The notes: generated by a model from the sequence alone, not told the origin. Counted from the stretch's first letter, positions 26,314 to 35,735 are shown. The stretch is DNA of 64,000 nt from Ensifer adhaerens (GCA_900215285.1 OCMG01000002.1:515763-579762), one strand, 5' to 3'. Made by a program: numbers and translations.

Positions 26314-27323
26314 GTGCGCTTTCCGCCGCTGGAGTCGCGAACGATCAGTTCCACCGGCGTCCTGTGTTCGGTGATGGGGGGGTGGCTGTCTTCCAGCCAG
26401 TCGAGCACGGTTGCGGCGACGTCCTTCCCGAAGCCGGCAATGTCGCAGCGTACCGAGGTCAGCGGCGGATAGACCTGCGCGCATTCCTCGATATCGTCGA
26501 AGCCGACGATGCGGAAATCCTCGCCTACCTTCCGCCCGATCCGGGCGCAGCCGGAGAGCAGGCCCAGCGCCACAAGGTCGGAGAAACAGATGGCCGCATC
26601 GATGTCCGGATGGTCCCGCGTCAGGATGGCCGCCGCCTCGTGGCCGAAGGCGCGGCTGGCGCGACCGGAGAGCACGAAGGGTTCGATGCCGGCCTCGGCC
26701 ATCACCTCGAAATAACCGGACATGCGCTCCTGCGCCACCGCCCGGCCCTCAAGACCACCGACGAAGGCGACGCGCTTCGCGCCGCCCCGCACCAGATGTT
26801 CTGCCGCAAGACGGCTGCCTGAAAGATAATCGGGCGCCGAAAAGGGGAAAAGCTCGATGCGCGGATCGACCTTGCGCAACACCTGCATGGTCGGAATATT
26901 GGCACGCGCAATCGCTTCGAAGGTTGCGGCCTCCTCGCCATAGGCGGGCGAGATGATCAGCGCCGACACGCCGTGCTCGATGATCGCCGAAACCACCTGC
27001 GCCTGAATGGCAGGGTCCTCGTCCGTGTTGGCAAGCACGGTCGCATAGCCGCGCGCGGAAAGCGCCATCTGCAGCGAGGTGGCGAATTCGGTGAAGAACG
27101 GGTTGCGCAAGTCGTTGATGACGAGGCCGATCAGACCGACATTGGCCGAACGCAGATTGGCCGCCGAGCGATTGTAGACATAGCCGAGCTTGTCCATCGC
27201 CTCGCGGACCAGAACGCGCTTTTCCTCCCGCACCAGCGGGCTTTGCTGCAACACGAGGCTGACGGTCGATTTCGACACCCCCGCCTCGCGCGCTACGTCC
27301 ACAATGGTCGGTCTGCGCTCCAT
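26310..27323 (-). CDS. LacI-family transcriptional regulator
   Basis: 337 residues. LacI helix-turn-helix at 5-30 (TIVDVAREAGVSKSTVSLVL), hinge helix NRSAANLRS, then a periplasmic-binding-like effector domain (VGLIGLVINDLRNPFFTEFA, IVGFDDIEECAQVYPPLTSV). It lies between the DUF993 gene (9 bp) and glycerate kinase (4-bp overlap). It most likely responds to a carbohydrate brought in by the 33-37 kb importer. The paired LacI-type palindromes at 41929-41967 are the best candidate sites. Confidence 0.9.
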   Translation of the reverse strand: MERRPTIVDVAREAGVSKSTVSLVLQQSPLVREEKRVLVREAMDKLGYVYNRSAANLRSANVGLIGLVINDLRNPFFTEFATSLQMALSARGYATVLANTDEDPAIQAQVVSAIIEHGVSALIISPAYGEEAATFEAIARANIPTMQVLRKVDPRIELFPFSAPDYLSGSRLAAEHLVRGGAKRVAFVGGLEGRAVAQERMSGYFEVMAEAGIEPFVLSGRASRAFGHEAAAILTRDHPDIDAAICFSDLVALGLLSGCARIGRKVGEDFRIVGFDDIEECAQVYPPLTSVRCDIAGFGKDVAATVLDWLEDSHPPITEHRTPVELIVRDSSGGKRT

Positions 27324-27332
27324 GTGGCGAAC

Positions 27333-28496
27333 CTATTCGATTCCGTGGAGCGCAAGCAAGGTTCGCATCCTGTGGACGGCGAGATCTGGCATCGCGAGCA
27401 GCCCCGCCTGATCCGCCAGCCGGAAAACCACCGCATAGTGCGTGATGTCGCGGCTCGACTGGAAACCGGCCGGCATGATGAAATGCGTCTGGAATCCGTT
27501 GAGCCAGGCGAGAAACGCGATGCCTGCCTTGTAGAAGCGCGTCGGCGCGCGGAAGATTTCGCGGCTGAGCGGAACGGTCGGTGCAAATAGCCGGTGATAG
27601 GTCTCACTGTCGCCCTCAGCGAGTGCTTCGAGAGCTTGGCTCGCTGCCGGCGCAATCGCCGCGAAAATGCCGAGCAGCGCATGCGAATAATGCTGCCCGT
27701 CGCCTTCGATCAACGCCGCATAGTTGAAGTCGTCGCCCGTATAGAGCCGCACGCCAGCCGGCAGGCGCGCGCGGAAAGCCTCTTCATGCGCCTGATCGAG
27801 CAGCGAAATCTTGATGCCGTCGACCTTGGCAGGATTTTCCGCAATCAGATCCAGCACGAAATCGCTCGCGTCCGCGACATCGCTCGTGCCCCAATAGCCT
27901 GCAAGCGCCGGATCGAACATGTCGCCGAGCCAATGCAGGATGACGGGCTGAGCCGCGCCATCGATCAGTCGGCGATAGACCTTGCGATAGATGTCGCGGC
28001 CCGCGCCAATGGCGGTGAAGGCGCGCGAGGCCATGAGGATCAGCTGCCCGCCCGCCGCCTCAATAGCGGAGGCCTGCGTTTCGTAAGCCTTGAGGATCGC
28101 ATCGGCATCCCGGAGATCGGCAAGCGCGACGTGATCCGTGCCCGCCCCGCAGGCGACGCGCGGCTTTTGGCTATGGGCTTTCGCAGCGACCATCGTCCGT
28201 TCGATCAGTTCCTTCGCCGTGAGCCAGTCCACGCCCATGCCACGCTGGGCCGTGTCCATCGCTTCGGCGAGGCCGAGACCCTGGTCCCAGAGCCCTTGCC
28301 GAAAGGCGAGCGTCGCGTCCCAATCGACCGCCGGGCGCGTGTCCCAGGGGCTGTGCTCGCGCAAGGGATCGGAAACGACATGGGCGGCGGCAAAGGCGGT
28401 GCGGGTGAACGGCACGCGCGGCGCGCGGGGCACAAGCGGCGTTCCGGTGAGCGAATAGGCTTCGAGCGTGTGATCGGCCTTCGGCAGTTTCAGCAT
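27333..28496 (-). CDS. DUF993 / dihydrodipicolinate-synthase-like protein
   Basis: 387 residues, probably a TIM-barrel class I aldolase or lyase relative. Recognisable parts are DTAQRGMGVDWLTAKELIER near 82, ILHWLGDMFDPALAGYWGTS near 186, and VDGIKISLLDQAHEEAFRAR near 224, where the Lys of DGIKIS is placed like the Schiff-base lysine of the DHDPS family. The reaction is not known to me. In sugar clusters it might cleave a keto-acid or keto-sugar. It sits between the Dabb protein and LacI genes. Confidence 0.8.
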   Translation of the reverse strand: MLKLPKADHTLEAYSLTGTPLVPRAPRVPFTRTAFAAAHVVSDPLREHSPWDTRPAVDWDATLAFRQGLWDQGLGLAEAMDTAQRGMGVDWLTAKELIERTMVAAKAHSQKPRVACGAGTDHVALADLRDADAILKAYETQASAIEAAGGQLILMASRAFTAIGAGRDIYRKVYRRLIDGAAQPVILHWLGDMFDPALAGYWGTSDVADASDFVLDLIAENPAKVDGIKISLLDQAHEEAFRARLPAGVRLYTGDDFNYAALIEGDGQHYSHALLGIFAAIAPAASQALEALAEGDSETYHRLFAPTVPLSREIFRAPTRFYKAGIAFLAWLNGFQTHFIMPAGFQSSRDITHYAVVFRLADQAGLLAMPDLAVHRMRTLLALHGIE

Positions 28497-28505
28497 GGGT
28501 GCCTC

Positions 28506-28823
28506 CTATTCATGAACCGGCAGATCGAAGACAAGAATGCCGTCGAGCCCGCCCTCGGCATGGGCGACAAGCTTCGCGCCGAGCGCCTTGTGATCGGGGT
28601 GGGTCTGGTAGGCTTCCAGCGCGTCCCAGCCGTCGAAATCGACCACGAAGCCGTGCATGTAGCCGCGTTCGATCTTTTCGGGACTCTCGCTTCGGCCCGA
28701 AGTGATGGCCAGCACGCCGGAGATTTTCGAGCGGATGGCTTCCAGTTCTTCGAACATGACCGCGACCTGAGCCTCGGTGACGTCAGCGCGGAAGCGAATG
28801 AGAACGATATGGCGGATCATCAT
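28506..28823 (-). CDS. Dabb-family (stress-responsive A/B barrel) protein
   Basis: 105-residue ferredoxin-like alpha/beta barrel protein. The N-terminus MMIRHIVLIRFRADVTEAQV and the centre YMHGFVVDFDGWDALEAYQT are typical of the Dabb fold, which includes small cyclases and heme-independent decarboxylases as well as proteins of unknown role. AGAGGA lies before ATG 28823. It sits 9 bp from the DUF993 gene and 13 bp from the GMC gene, so it is part of the pathway, perhaps acting on an unstable oxidised sugar. Function unproven. Confidence 0.8.
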   Translation of the reverse strand: MMIRHIVLIRFRADVTEAQVAVMFEELEAIRSKISGVLAITSGRSESPEKIERGYMHGFVVDFDGWDALEAYQTHPDHKALGAKLVAHAEGGLDGILVFDLPVHE

Positions 28824-28836
28824 TTGAGCGTTCCTC

Positions 28837-30423
28837 TCAGAGGCCATGGGCGGCGCGGATCATGTCGGCGGCTTTTTCCGCGATCATGATCGTCGGCGCA
28901 TTCGTGTTGGACGAGACCAGCGTCGGCATGATCGAGGCATCGACGACGCGCAGGCGTTCGATTCCGTTGAAGCGCAATTGCGGATCGACGACGGCGGCGG
29001 GATCAGCCCCCATGCGGCATGTACCGGCGGGGTGGTGATCGGTCTTGGCGTGGCGGCAGGCGTAGTTGAAATAATCTTGTTCCGTCCGCACCTCCGGCCC
29101 CGGCAGGCGTTCCGCCTTCACATAGGGCTTCAGCGCATCCTGCCGCATGATCTCCTGCGCGAGCTTCAGGCCCTTGATCGACATCTCGCGGTCGTAAGGA
29201 TCGGCCCAGTAATTTGGGTCGATCAGCGGTGCGGCCAGCGGATCGGAGGAGGCAAGCCGCACGGTGCCGCGCGAGCGCGGGCGCAGATAGGCGGAATTCA
29301 GCGTCACGCCGCCATTTTCCATCGCAGTCACGCCGGCCTCGATGCCGGAACCGAGCCCGAGATGGAACTGGATATCCGGCGAACGGGCCTCCGGATCGGC
29401 ATACCAGAAGCCACCCGTCTCGAAGAGGCTGGAGGCCACCGGCCCCTTTTTCTGAAGGAGATATTGCAGGCCGGCAAGCACCGACAGATGCGGCTTGGCA
29501 TAGCGGTCATACGTGTGCGGGCCACTGCATTCGGCAATCACGAAGAGATCGACATGGTCCTGAAGGTTCGAGCCGACGCCCGGCTGGTCATGGACGACCG
29601 GCAGGCCAACGGAGCGCAGGTGATCCGCCGGGCCGATGCCGGAGAGCATCAGCAGGCGCGGACTGCCGATGGCGCCCGACGACATGATGATCTCGACATC
29701 GGCGCGAATGATCCCCTCACCCGACACCTCGACACCGACCGCCTTGCCGTTCTCGACGATGACACGCAGGATCTGCGCGCCGGTCTTGATCGTGAGGTTC
29801 GGCCGATGGCGGGCCGGGTTCAGATAGGCGACCGAGGCCGAGGACCGGCGCACATTGCGCTGCGTCAGCTGGTAATAGCCGACGCCGTCCTGCTTCTCGC
29901 CGGTCATATCCTCGTTGGTCGGAATGCCGAGCTGCCCGGCGGCCCTGAAATAGGCCTCGCAGATCGGCAGCGGAGCGGCCGGCTTGCTGACACCCAGCGG
30001 GCCGCCCTTGCCGTGATAGCGGTTATCATAGGTGTCGTTGTCTTCCGCCTTGCGGAAATAGGGCAGCACGTCCTCATAAGACCAGCCCTCGCAGCCCATC
30101 TGCCGCCAGTCGTCATAGTCGAGCGCATTGCCGCGCGTGTAGATCTGCGCATTGATGGTCGAGCCGCCGCCCAGAACCTTGGCCTGGGTGTAGCGGATCA
30201 CCATGTTGTTCATGTGCTTCTGCGGCACGCTGTGCCAGCCCCAGCTGCCGATGCCCTTGGTCATTTTCGCAAAGCCCGCCGGCATATGGTAGAACGGATG
30301 CCAATCACGCCCGCCTGCCTCCAGCAACAGCACGCGCGCCTTGGGGTTTTCCGAAAGCCGGGCCGCCAGCACCGAGCCGGCCGACCCGCCGCCGCAGATG
30401 ATGAAATCGTAAGACGTCTGCAT
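28837..30423 (-). CDS. GMC-family FAD oxidoreductase, choline-dehydrogenase-like
   Basis: 528 residues. FAD fold YDFIICGGGSAGSVLAARLS at 5-24, GMC signatures VLGGGSTINAQIYTRGNALD near 84 and SSGAIGSPRLLMLSGIGPAD near 257, and C-terminal active-site HHPAGTCRMGADPAAVVDPQ with NTNAPTIMIAEKAADMI. No signal peptide, so cytoplasmic or peripheral. It oxidises an alcohol of unknown identity. ATG 30423 is preferred to 30465 since the FAD motif begins at once. A palindromic repeat lies immediately upstream. Confidence 0.9.
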   Translation of the reverse strand: MQTSYDFIICGGGSAGSVLAARLSENPKARVLLLEAGGRDWHPFYHMPAGFAKMTKGIGSWGWHSVPQKHMNNMVIRYTQAKVLGGGSTINAQIYTRGNALDYDDWRQMGCEGWSYEDVLPYFRKAEDNDTYDNRYHGKGGPLGVSKPAAPLPICEAYFRAAGQLGIPTNEDMTGEKQDGVGYYQLTQRNVRRSSASVAYLNPARHRPNLTIKTGAQILRVIVENGKAVGVEVSGEGIIRADVEIIMSSGAIGSPRLLMLSGIGPADHLRSVGLPVVHDQPGVGSNLQDHVDLFVIAECSGPHTYDRYAKPHLSVLAGLQYLLQKKGPVASSLFETGGFWYADPEARSPDIQFHLGLGSGIEAGVTAMENGGVTLNSAYLRPRSRGTVRLASSDPLAAPLIDPNYWADPYDREMSIKGLKLAQEIMRQDALKPYVKAERLPGPEVRTEQDYFNYACRHAKTDHHPAGTCRMGADPAAVVDPQLRFNGIERLRVVDASIMPTLVSSNTNAPTIMIAEKAADMIRAAHGL

Positions 30424-30440
30424 TTTCTGAACCTCTACAA

Positions 30441-30477
30441 GCAATTCCAGCGAAACCGGTTTCACGTCCGGAATTGC
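30441..30477. repeat. Nested palindromic intergenic repeat (RIME-like)
   Basis: GCAATTCC (30441-30448) pairs with GGAATTGC (30470-30477), and inside lies the perfect 12-bp palindrome GAAACCGGTTTC (30452-30463). The form matches short palindromic elements common between rhizobial genes. It fills most of the 62-bp gap between the SDR and GMC genes. Only one copy was seen in this window. Confidence 0.55.
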
Positions 30478-30485
30478 GCAAAAAT

Positions 30486-31244
30486 CTAAAGCCTCTGCAG
30501 CGAGAGACCGCCGTCGACCGGGATCACCGCGCCACTGGAAAAGGCCATCTGCCCAGTGGCGAGCGGCACCACGGCCGCGCCGATATCGCCCGGCTGCCCC
30601 CAGCGCGCCGCCGGGACCAGCCCGCCCTCAATCCGCGCGGTGTATTTGTCCTTCACACCCGCCGTCATGCCGGTCTCGATGATGCCGGGGCGAAGTTCGA
30701 AGACGCCGATGCCGTGCGGTGCCATGCGCACCGCAAACAGTTGCGCCATCATCGAAGCCGCCGATTTCGACAGGCAATATTCTGCCCGCTCGATGGAAAT
30801 CATCTCGGCGCTGACGGAGGTCACGAAGAGCATGGAGCGGTAGTGGTCGCTGACGTTGGCCAGCATGTGCCGCGCCGCCGCTTGCGCCAGGAAGAAGGCC
30901 CCGCGCAGGTTGATGTCGAAGACGAAATCGAAGCTCTCCGGCACCATGTCCAGCATGTCGCCCCGCACCTTCGCCGGCACGCCGGCATTGGAGACGAAGG
31001 TATCGATCGGCCCCATGGCACGAACGACATCGGCAATGCAGGCTTCGGCATGCGTAACGTCGCGCAGGTCATGCTGGAAATAGCGCGCGTCGGCGCCGAG
31101 TGCAGCGAGCGCCTCGCCGACGAGATCGTTTTCCGACGCGACTTCGGCCACCAGCGCCACCCGGAAACCGGCCGCGACAAGCGCCTCAGCGATGCCGAAA
31201 CCGATGCCCTGCTGGCCGCCGGTGATGAGAGCAAGCGGGCTCAT
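30486..31244 (-). CDS. SDR-family oxidoreductase, 3-ketoacyl-ACP-reductase-like
   Basis: 252-residue classical short-chain dehydrogenase. Cofactor motif TGGQQGIGFGIAEAL at 8-22, VSNAGVPAKV near 87, catalytic Ser in VTSVSAEMIS and the YxxxK pair in YCLSKSA near 153, C-terminal GAVIPVDGGLSLQRL. Cofactor NAD or NADP cannot be told. Its start overlaps the next GMC gene's stop by 4 bp. A second oxidation or reduction step of the cluster's sugar-like substrate is likely. Confidence 0.9.
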   Translation of the reverse strand: MSPLALITGGQQGIGFGIAEALVAAGFRVALVAEVASENDLVGEALAALGADARYFQHDLRDVTHAEACIADVVRAMGPIDTFVSNAGVPAKVRGDMLDMVPESFDFVFDINLRGAFFLAQAAARHMLANVSDHYRSMLFVTSVSAEMISIERAEYCLSKSAASMMAQLFAVRMAPHGIGVFELRPGIIETGMTAGVKDKYTARIEGGLVPAARWGQPGDIGAAVVPLATGQMAFSSGAVIPVDGGLSLQRL

Positions 31245-32740
31245 GCCGTGGCCTCCGTTTCCAGAATATGTCTCGCCATGCGCAGCGAGAGTGCTGCAAT
31301 CGTCAGCGCCGGGTTGACCGCAGCCGAGGTCGGCAGGACGGAAGCATCCGCTATGAAGAGATTGCGATGATCGTGGCTGCGGCCGAAGGAATTGACGACG
31401 CTCGACGCCGGGTCGCTCCCCATCCGCGCCGTCCCGCATTGATGCGAGGGCGTGCGGCGGTCGAAGGGGCGGGACATGACGACGGGATAGCCGGCCTTGC
31501 GCAGCAGTGCCTTCAGCTTCTCGACCAGCTGCAGATGCGCCTCCCAGTTCGAGCGCTTCCAGTCGAGCACGATCTGCCCGTTGCGCAGCGTCACCCGGCT
31601 TTGCGGGTTCGGCAGATCTTCCGACATGGCGTAGAGATCGACCGCACGGGCGGCGATCCAGTCCGCAATCGCTCCGGGCAGCGGCGAATTGGCCTTCAGG
31701 ATCGTGCCGGTGATCTTGCCCAGCAACTGGATATTGCCCAGCGGCTCGCCATTCGGCCCGCCGGTCAGGTAGAAGTCGTTGACCATCAGGGTCTTCTGAT
31801 AGACCGAATTGTTCTTCCGGAACGGATGCAGGGCCAGAACGGCCGAGCAATTGTGGTTCATGAAATTGCGGCCGACCTGGTCGGAGCTGTTGGCGAGCCC
31901 GTTCGGGTAGCGCTCACTGTCGGAGGCGAGCAGGATCGAGGCCGAGCGGACGGCACCCGCCGCCAGCACGATGACGGGCGCTTCGAGCACCTTTCGCTGA
32001 CCCGCTTCAAGGACCTCGACGCCCGTGATCAGCCCATCCGCCCCGGCAATCAGCCGCGTGACTTCGCAGCCTGTCCGAAGCGTCACGTTCGGGTGTTTCA
32101 AGGCCTCTTCCAGCCCCACCGTCTCGGCGTCCATCTTGCCGCCGCAGGTATTGGGATAGGCATCCCAGGTCGTCTGTCCGGCCTTCAGCCAGCGCTCGAT
32201 ATCGACGCCGAGCGGCAGCGAGGCCGGGTGCAGGCCGACGCGCTTCAGGCGCTGGCGCAGATCCGCAATTGGGGCCTCGTCACGGACTGGCGCATAGGGA
32301 TAGGTGCCGGAATGGCGCGGTTCGGTCGGGTCGTCGCCGAGTTCGCCGCGCACCTGATAGAGCGTTTCCGCCTGCTGGTAGAAGGGCTCGATCTCGTCAT
32401 AGGAAAGCGGCCAGCCCGGCGTTGTGCCGCCCATGTGGCGGAGCGGGCTGAAGTCCTCCTTGCGGTAGCGGATGAGCACCGCGCCGTAGAATTTCGAATT
32501 GCCGCCGACATTGTAATAGTTGCCGGGATTGAATGGCCTTCCCTCGCCGTCCAGCCATTCTTCCTTGGGGCGGAAGTGGCCGCGGGCGAAAATCGAAGCC
32601 GCATCCCGATCGGCGGGAGAGGGTTGCAGCCGCTCGCCCTTTTCGAGGATCAGGATGCGGCGCCGGGAGGAGGCCAGGGCTGCGGCCAAGGTCGCGCCCC
32701 CCATTCCGGAACCGATAATGATGATGTCGTGCTCGCTCAC
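31241..32740 (-). CDS. GMC-family FAD oxidoreductase, glucoside 3-dehydrogenase / gluconate 2-dehydrogenase-like
   Basis: 499 residues. FAD motif DIIIIGSGMGGATLAAALAS at 4-23, YYNVGGNSKFYGAVLIRYRK near 91, and a C-terminal block SHQCGTARMGSDPASSVVNS with NLFIADASVLPTSAAVNPAL carrying the His/Asn active-site pair. This C-terminal pattern is that of sugar 3-dehydrogenases and gluconate 2-dehydrogenase large subunits. No Tat signal and no small gamma subunit gene lie nearby, so it probably works in the cytoplasm. A 3-keto-glycoside intermediate is a reasonable guess. Confidence 0.87.
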   Translation of the reverse strand: MSEHDIIIIGSGMGGATLAAALASSRRRILILEKGERLQPSPADRDAASIFARGHFRPKEEWLDGEGRPFNPGNYYNVGGNSKFYGAVLIRYRKEDFSPLRHMGGTTPGWPLSYDEIEPFYQQAETLYQVRGELGDDPTEPRHSGTYPYAPVRDEAPIADLRQRLKRVGLHPASLPLGVDIERWLKAGQTTWDAYPNTCGGKMDAETVGLEEALKHPNVTLRTGCEVTRLIAGADGLITGVEVLEAGQRKVLEAPVIVLAAGAVRSASILLASDSERYPNGLANSSDQVGRNFMNHNCSAVLALHPFRKNNSVYQKTLMVNDFYLTGGPNGEPLGNIQLLGKITGTILKANSPLPGAIADWIAARAVDLYAMSEDLPNPQSRVTLRNGQIVLDWKRSNWEAHLQLVEKLKALLRKAGYPVVMSRPFDRRTPSHQCGTARMGSDPASSVVNSFGRSHDHRNLFIADASVLPTSAAVNPALTIAALSLRMARHILETEATA

Positions 32741-33849
32741 GGCTTGATCCGTTCCTCGGATGCGGGATCGAAGGCGACGGCCTTCTCCATGTTGACGGCA
32801 AAGTCGAACCGCTGGCCGGCGCGGATATCGGTATCGGCACGCATGCGTGCGATCACATCCTTGCCAGAGAGCGACATGGTGACGAATGTATCGGAGCCCG
32901 CTGGCTCGGTCACGATGACATCGTTGGTCAGCGGCACGATATTGTTGGACTTGCGGTCCGCCCCTTCCGGGTCGGTGATCGCTTCCGGGCGGATGCCGAG
33001 CAGGATATTCTTGCCATCCCAGGCGGTGAGGTTCTGCTGGCTGAAGCGCAGATGCTGGGCCTCGCCCTTCGCGTCCTTGACCTCCGCATACGGCATGCCG
33101 TCCTTCACGACGACTTTCGCGGAGATGACATTCATCGCCGGGCTGCCCATGAAGGTAGCGACGAAGACATTGGCCGGCGTGTCGTAGATCTCCTTCGGCG
33201 TGCCGAGCTGCTGGATATAGCCCTTGTACATGACGGCAATGCGCGTCGAGAGCGTCATTGCCTCGATCTGGTCATGCGTCACATAGACGATGGTCGTCTT
33301 CAGCTTTTCATGCAGCTTCTTGATCTCGGTGCGCATGTCGACACGCAGTTTCGCATCGAGGTTCGACAGCGGCTCGTCGAAGAGGAAGACATCCGGATCG
33401 CGCACCAGGGCGCGGCCCATGGCGACACGCTGGCGCTGGCCGCCGGAAAGCTGGCCGGGCTTGCGGTCCAGCAGGTGGTCGATCTGCAGCAGCTTCGCCA
33501 CATCGCCCAGCGACTTGTCGCGCTCCGGCTTCGGCACGCCGTGCATTTCGAGACCGAAAGTGATGTTCTGCGCCACCGTCATGTTGGGATAGAGCGCGTA
33601 GCTCTGGAACACCATGGCGATATTACGCTTGGATGGGTGCACGCCATTGATGACGCGGCCCTTGATCGAGATGTCGCCCGACGAAATGCCCTCAAGCCCC
33701 GCGATCATGCCGAGCAGTGTGGATTTCCCGCAGCCCGAGGGGCCGACGAGGACGAGGAACTCGCCCTCCTCGATGGAGATATCCACGCGATGCAGCACTT
33801 CCAGCTTGCCGTAGGACTTGGTGACGTTTGCGATGTCGAGAAAGCCCAT
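32737..33849 (-). CDS. Carbohydrate ABC transporter ATP-binding protein (UgpC/MalK type)
   Basis: 370 residues. Walker [10 protein letters not shown] at 36-44, signature [19 protein letters not shown] near 134, Walker [16 protein letters not shown] near 155, TOBE regulatory part from 240 on (LLGIRPEAITDPEGADRKSN). Energises the two permeases encoded just upstream. The 3' end overlaps the GMC gene by 4 bp, linking import and oxidation in one transcript. Confidence 0.92.
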   Translation of the reverse strand: MGFLDIANVTKSYGKLEVLHRVDISIEEGEFLVLVGPSGCGKSTLLGMIAGLEGISSGDISIKGRVINGVHPSKRNIAMVFQSYALYPNMTVAQNITFGLEMHGVPKPERDKSLGDVAKLLQIDHLLDRKPGQLSGGQRQRVAMGRALVRDPDVFLFDEPLSNLDAKLRVDMRTEIKKLHEKLKTTIVYVTHDQIEAMTLSTRIAVMYKGYIQQLGTPKEIYDTPANVFVATFMGSPAMNVISAKVVVKDGMPYAEVKDAKGEAQHLRFSQQNLTAWDGKNILLGIRPEAITDPEGADRKSNNIVPLTNDVIVTEPAGSDTFVTMSLSGKDVIARMRADTDIRAGQRFDFAVNMEKAVAFDPASEERIKP

Positions 33850-33854
33850 GGTTC

Positions 33855-34733
33855 TTATCCTTTGACAGAGCCCGCCATCAGGCCGCGCACGAAATAGCGT
33901 CCGGCGACGATGTAGACGAAGAGAGTGGGAAGGGCGGCGATGATCGCGCCCGCGAAATGGACGTTATATTCCTTCACGCCCGTGGAGGACTGGACGAGAT
34001 TGTTGAGCGCCGCCGTCATCGGCTGGCTGGTGCCGCCGAAGGAAACACCGAACAGGAAGTCGTTCCAGATATTGGTGAACTGCCAGATGACGGAGACGAC
34101 AGTGATCGGCCCGGAAATCGGGAGCAGAATGCGCCAGAAGATGCGGAAGAACCCCGCGCCATCGATCTGCGCCGCCCGCACCAGTTCGGTCGGGAACGTG
34201 GCGTAGTAGTTGCGATAGTAGAGCGTCGTGAAGCCGATGCCGTAGACGACATGGACAAGCACGAGGCCCGGCACAGTGCCGGCGAGCCCGAGCTTGCCGA
34301 GAACCATCGCCATGGGGATGAGCACGATCTGGAACGGGATGAAGCAGGAAAACAGCATCAGTCCGAAGACGATCGTGTCAAAGCGGAAGCGCCACTTGGT
34401 CAGCACATAGCCGTTGAGCGCACCAATGACGGTCGAGATCGCCACGGCCGGCACGACCATGAGGATCGAGTTGAGGAAGTAAGGCTCAAGACCCGTCGGC
34501 GAGACACCGATCTGGGCGGTGGACCAGGCGGATTTCCAGGCCTCCAGCGTCCAGGTCTGCGGCAGCGCCATCATGTTGCCGCCGGTGACTTCCGCGAGCG
34601 GCTTCAGCGAGTTCACCACCATGACGTAAAGCGGCAGCAGGTAGAACAACGCGAAAAGCAGAAGCAGGAGATAGATGAAGGTGCGGGTGATCCGGCCGGT
34701 ATTGACGGCGGTATCCTGGCTGACGGCGGACAT
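33855..34733 (-). CDS. Carbohydrate ABC transporter permease, MalG type
   Basis: 292-residue permease, six helices (first FIYLLLLLFALFYLLPLYVM at 19-38). The EAA loop is LVRAAQIDGAGFFRIFWRIL. Overlaps its MalF-type partner by one base and lies 5 bp before the ATPase gene. Closest in form to glucose/mannose GtsC-type permeases. Confidence 0.9.
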   Translation of the reverse strand: MSAVSQDTAVNTGRITRTFIYLLLLLFALFYLLPLYVMVVNSLKPLAEVTGGNMMALPQTWTLEAWKSAWSTAQIGVSPTGLEPYFLNSILMVVPAVAISTVIGALNGYVLTKWRFRFDTIVFGLMLFSCFIPFQIVLIPMAMVLGKLGLAGTVPGLVLVHVVYGIGFTTLYYRNYYATFPTELVRAAQIDGAGFFRIFWRILLPISGPITVVSVIWQFTNIWNDFLFGVSFGGTSQPMTAALNNLVQSSTGVKEYNVHFAGAIIAALPTLFVYIVAGRYFVRGLMAGSVKG

Positions 34734-35626
34734 TATTGCTTCTCCTTCAGCTCGGCATAGAGATAGGGAACCATGATGGCGGCAATCGTCATCAGCATGA
34801 TCACGGCGGACGCTGCCCCGATGCCCATCTGGTTGCGGGTGAATGTGTAGGAATACATGAAGGTCGCCGGCATTTCGGTCGCCCGCCCGGGACCGCCGCC
34901 CGTCAGGGCGATGACGAGGTCGTAGGACTTGATGGCGAGGTGGCTCAGAATGACGAAGGATGAGAGGAAGGCCGGGCGCAGCATGGGAATGACGATGCGG
35001 CGGTAAAGCTGGAAGCTCGATGCGCCGTCGATCTGCGCCGCCTTCAGGATCTCGTTGTCGATGCCGCGAAGACCCGCGAGGAACATGGCCATGACGAAGC
35101 CGCTGGTCTGCCAGACGGCGGCGATCACGATCGTGTAGATCGCCATCTCGCTATCCTTGATCCAGGTGAAGGAAAAGCTCTCCCAGCCCCAGAGATGCAT
35201 GACATGTTCGAGCCCTATGCCCGGATCGAGGAACCATTTCCACGCCGTGCCCGTCACGATGAAGGAGAGCGCCATCGGGTAGAGATAGATGGGGCGCAAC
35301 ACGCCCTCGCCGCGGATCTTCTGATCGAGGAAGATCGCGAGCATCAGGCCGAGCACGGTGCAGATGACGATGTAGAGGCTGGCGAAGATGCCGATATTGA
35401 CGATGGCGATGTGCCAGTTTTCCAGCGCCCAGAGCTTGCGGTAATTCTCCCAGCCGACGAGCGTGTAGTTCGGCAGCATCTTGGAGCCGGTGAACGACAG
35501 GAAGACGGTGAAGATAATGAAGCCGTAGACGAAAAGCAGCGTCACGGCGAAGGACGGCGCCAGCACGATCTTGGGCAGCCAGTCCTGTATGCGCGTGCGA
35601 AGATCGGCCTCTGCTGAGCTGGCCAT
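34733..35626 (-). CDS. Carbohydrate ABC transporter permease, MalF type
   Basis: 297-residue permease with six helices (first LAPSFAVTLLFVYGFIIFTV). EAA loop ILKAAQIDGASSFQLYRRIV near 195. Separated from the binding-protein gene by 109 bp with a GC hairpin. Confidence 0.9.
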   Translation of the reverse strand: MASSAEADLRTRIQDWLPKIVLAPSFAVTLLFVYGFIIFTVFLSFTGSKMLPNYTLVGWENYRKLWALENWHIAIVNIGIFASLYIVICTVLGLMLAIFLDQKIRGEGVLRPIYLYPMALSFIVTGTAWKWFLDPGIGLEHVMHLWGWESFSFTWIKDSEMAIYTIVIAAVWQTSGFVMAMFLAGLRGIDNEILKAAQIDGASSFQLYRRIVIPMLRPAFLSSFVILSHLAIKSYDLVIALTGGGPGRATEMPATFMYSYTFTRNQMGIGAASAVIMLMTIAAIMVPYLYAELKEKQ

Positions 35627-35696
35627 GTCGGGTCTCCCATGGAATGTCGTTTTGCCGGCTGGAACCGGAATTCTCCGCGCGAAGCGGGCGGAGATG

Positions 35697-35719
35697 GAGG
35701 GCGGCGGAGCGCCGCCCTC
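35697..35719 (-). repeat. Intercistronic hairpin after the binding-protein gene
   Basis: GAGGGCGGC, 5-nt loop, GCCGCCCTC: a perfect 9-bp GC stem 16 bp after the binding-protein stop. No T-run follows, so it probably protects the upstream mRNA from 3' decay and lets the binding protein be made in excess. Confidence 0.55.
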
Positions 35720-35735
35720 TTCTCACGTTACAGGC

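Noticed and set aside
28846-30489. 547-codon plus-strand open frame
   Set aside because: Exact shadow of the choline-dehydrogenase-like gene; no family features.
31268-33187. 639-codon plus-strand open frame
   Set aside because: Complement of the GMC and ABC ATPase genes; charged low-complexity composition and no ribosome site.
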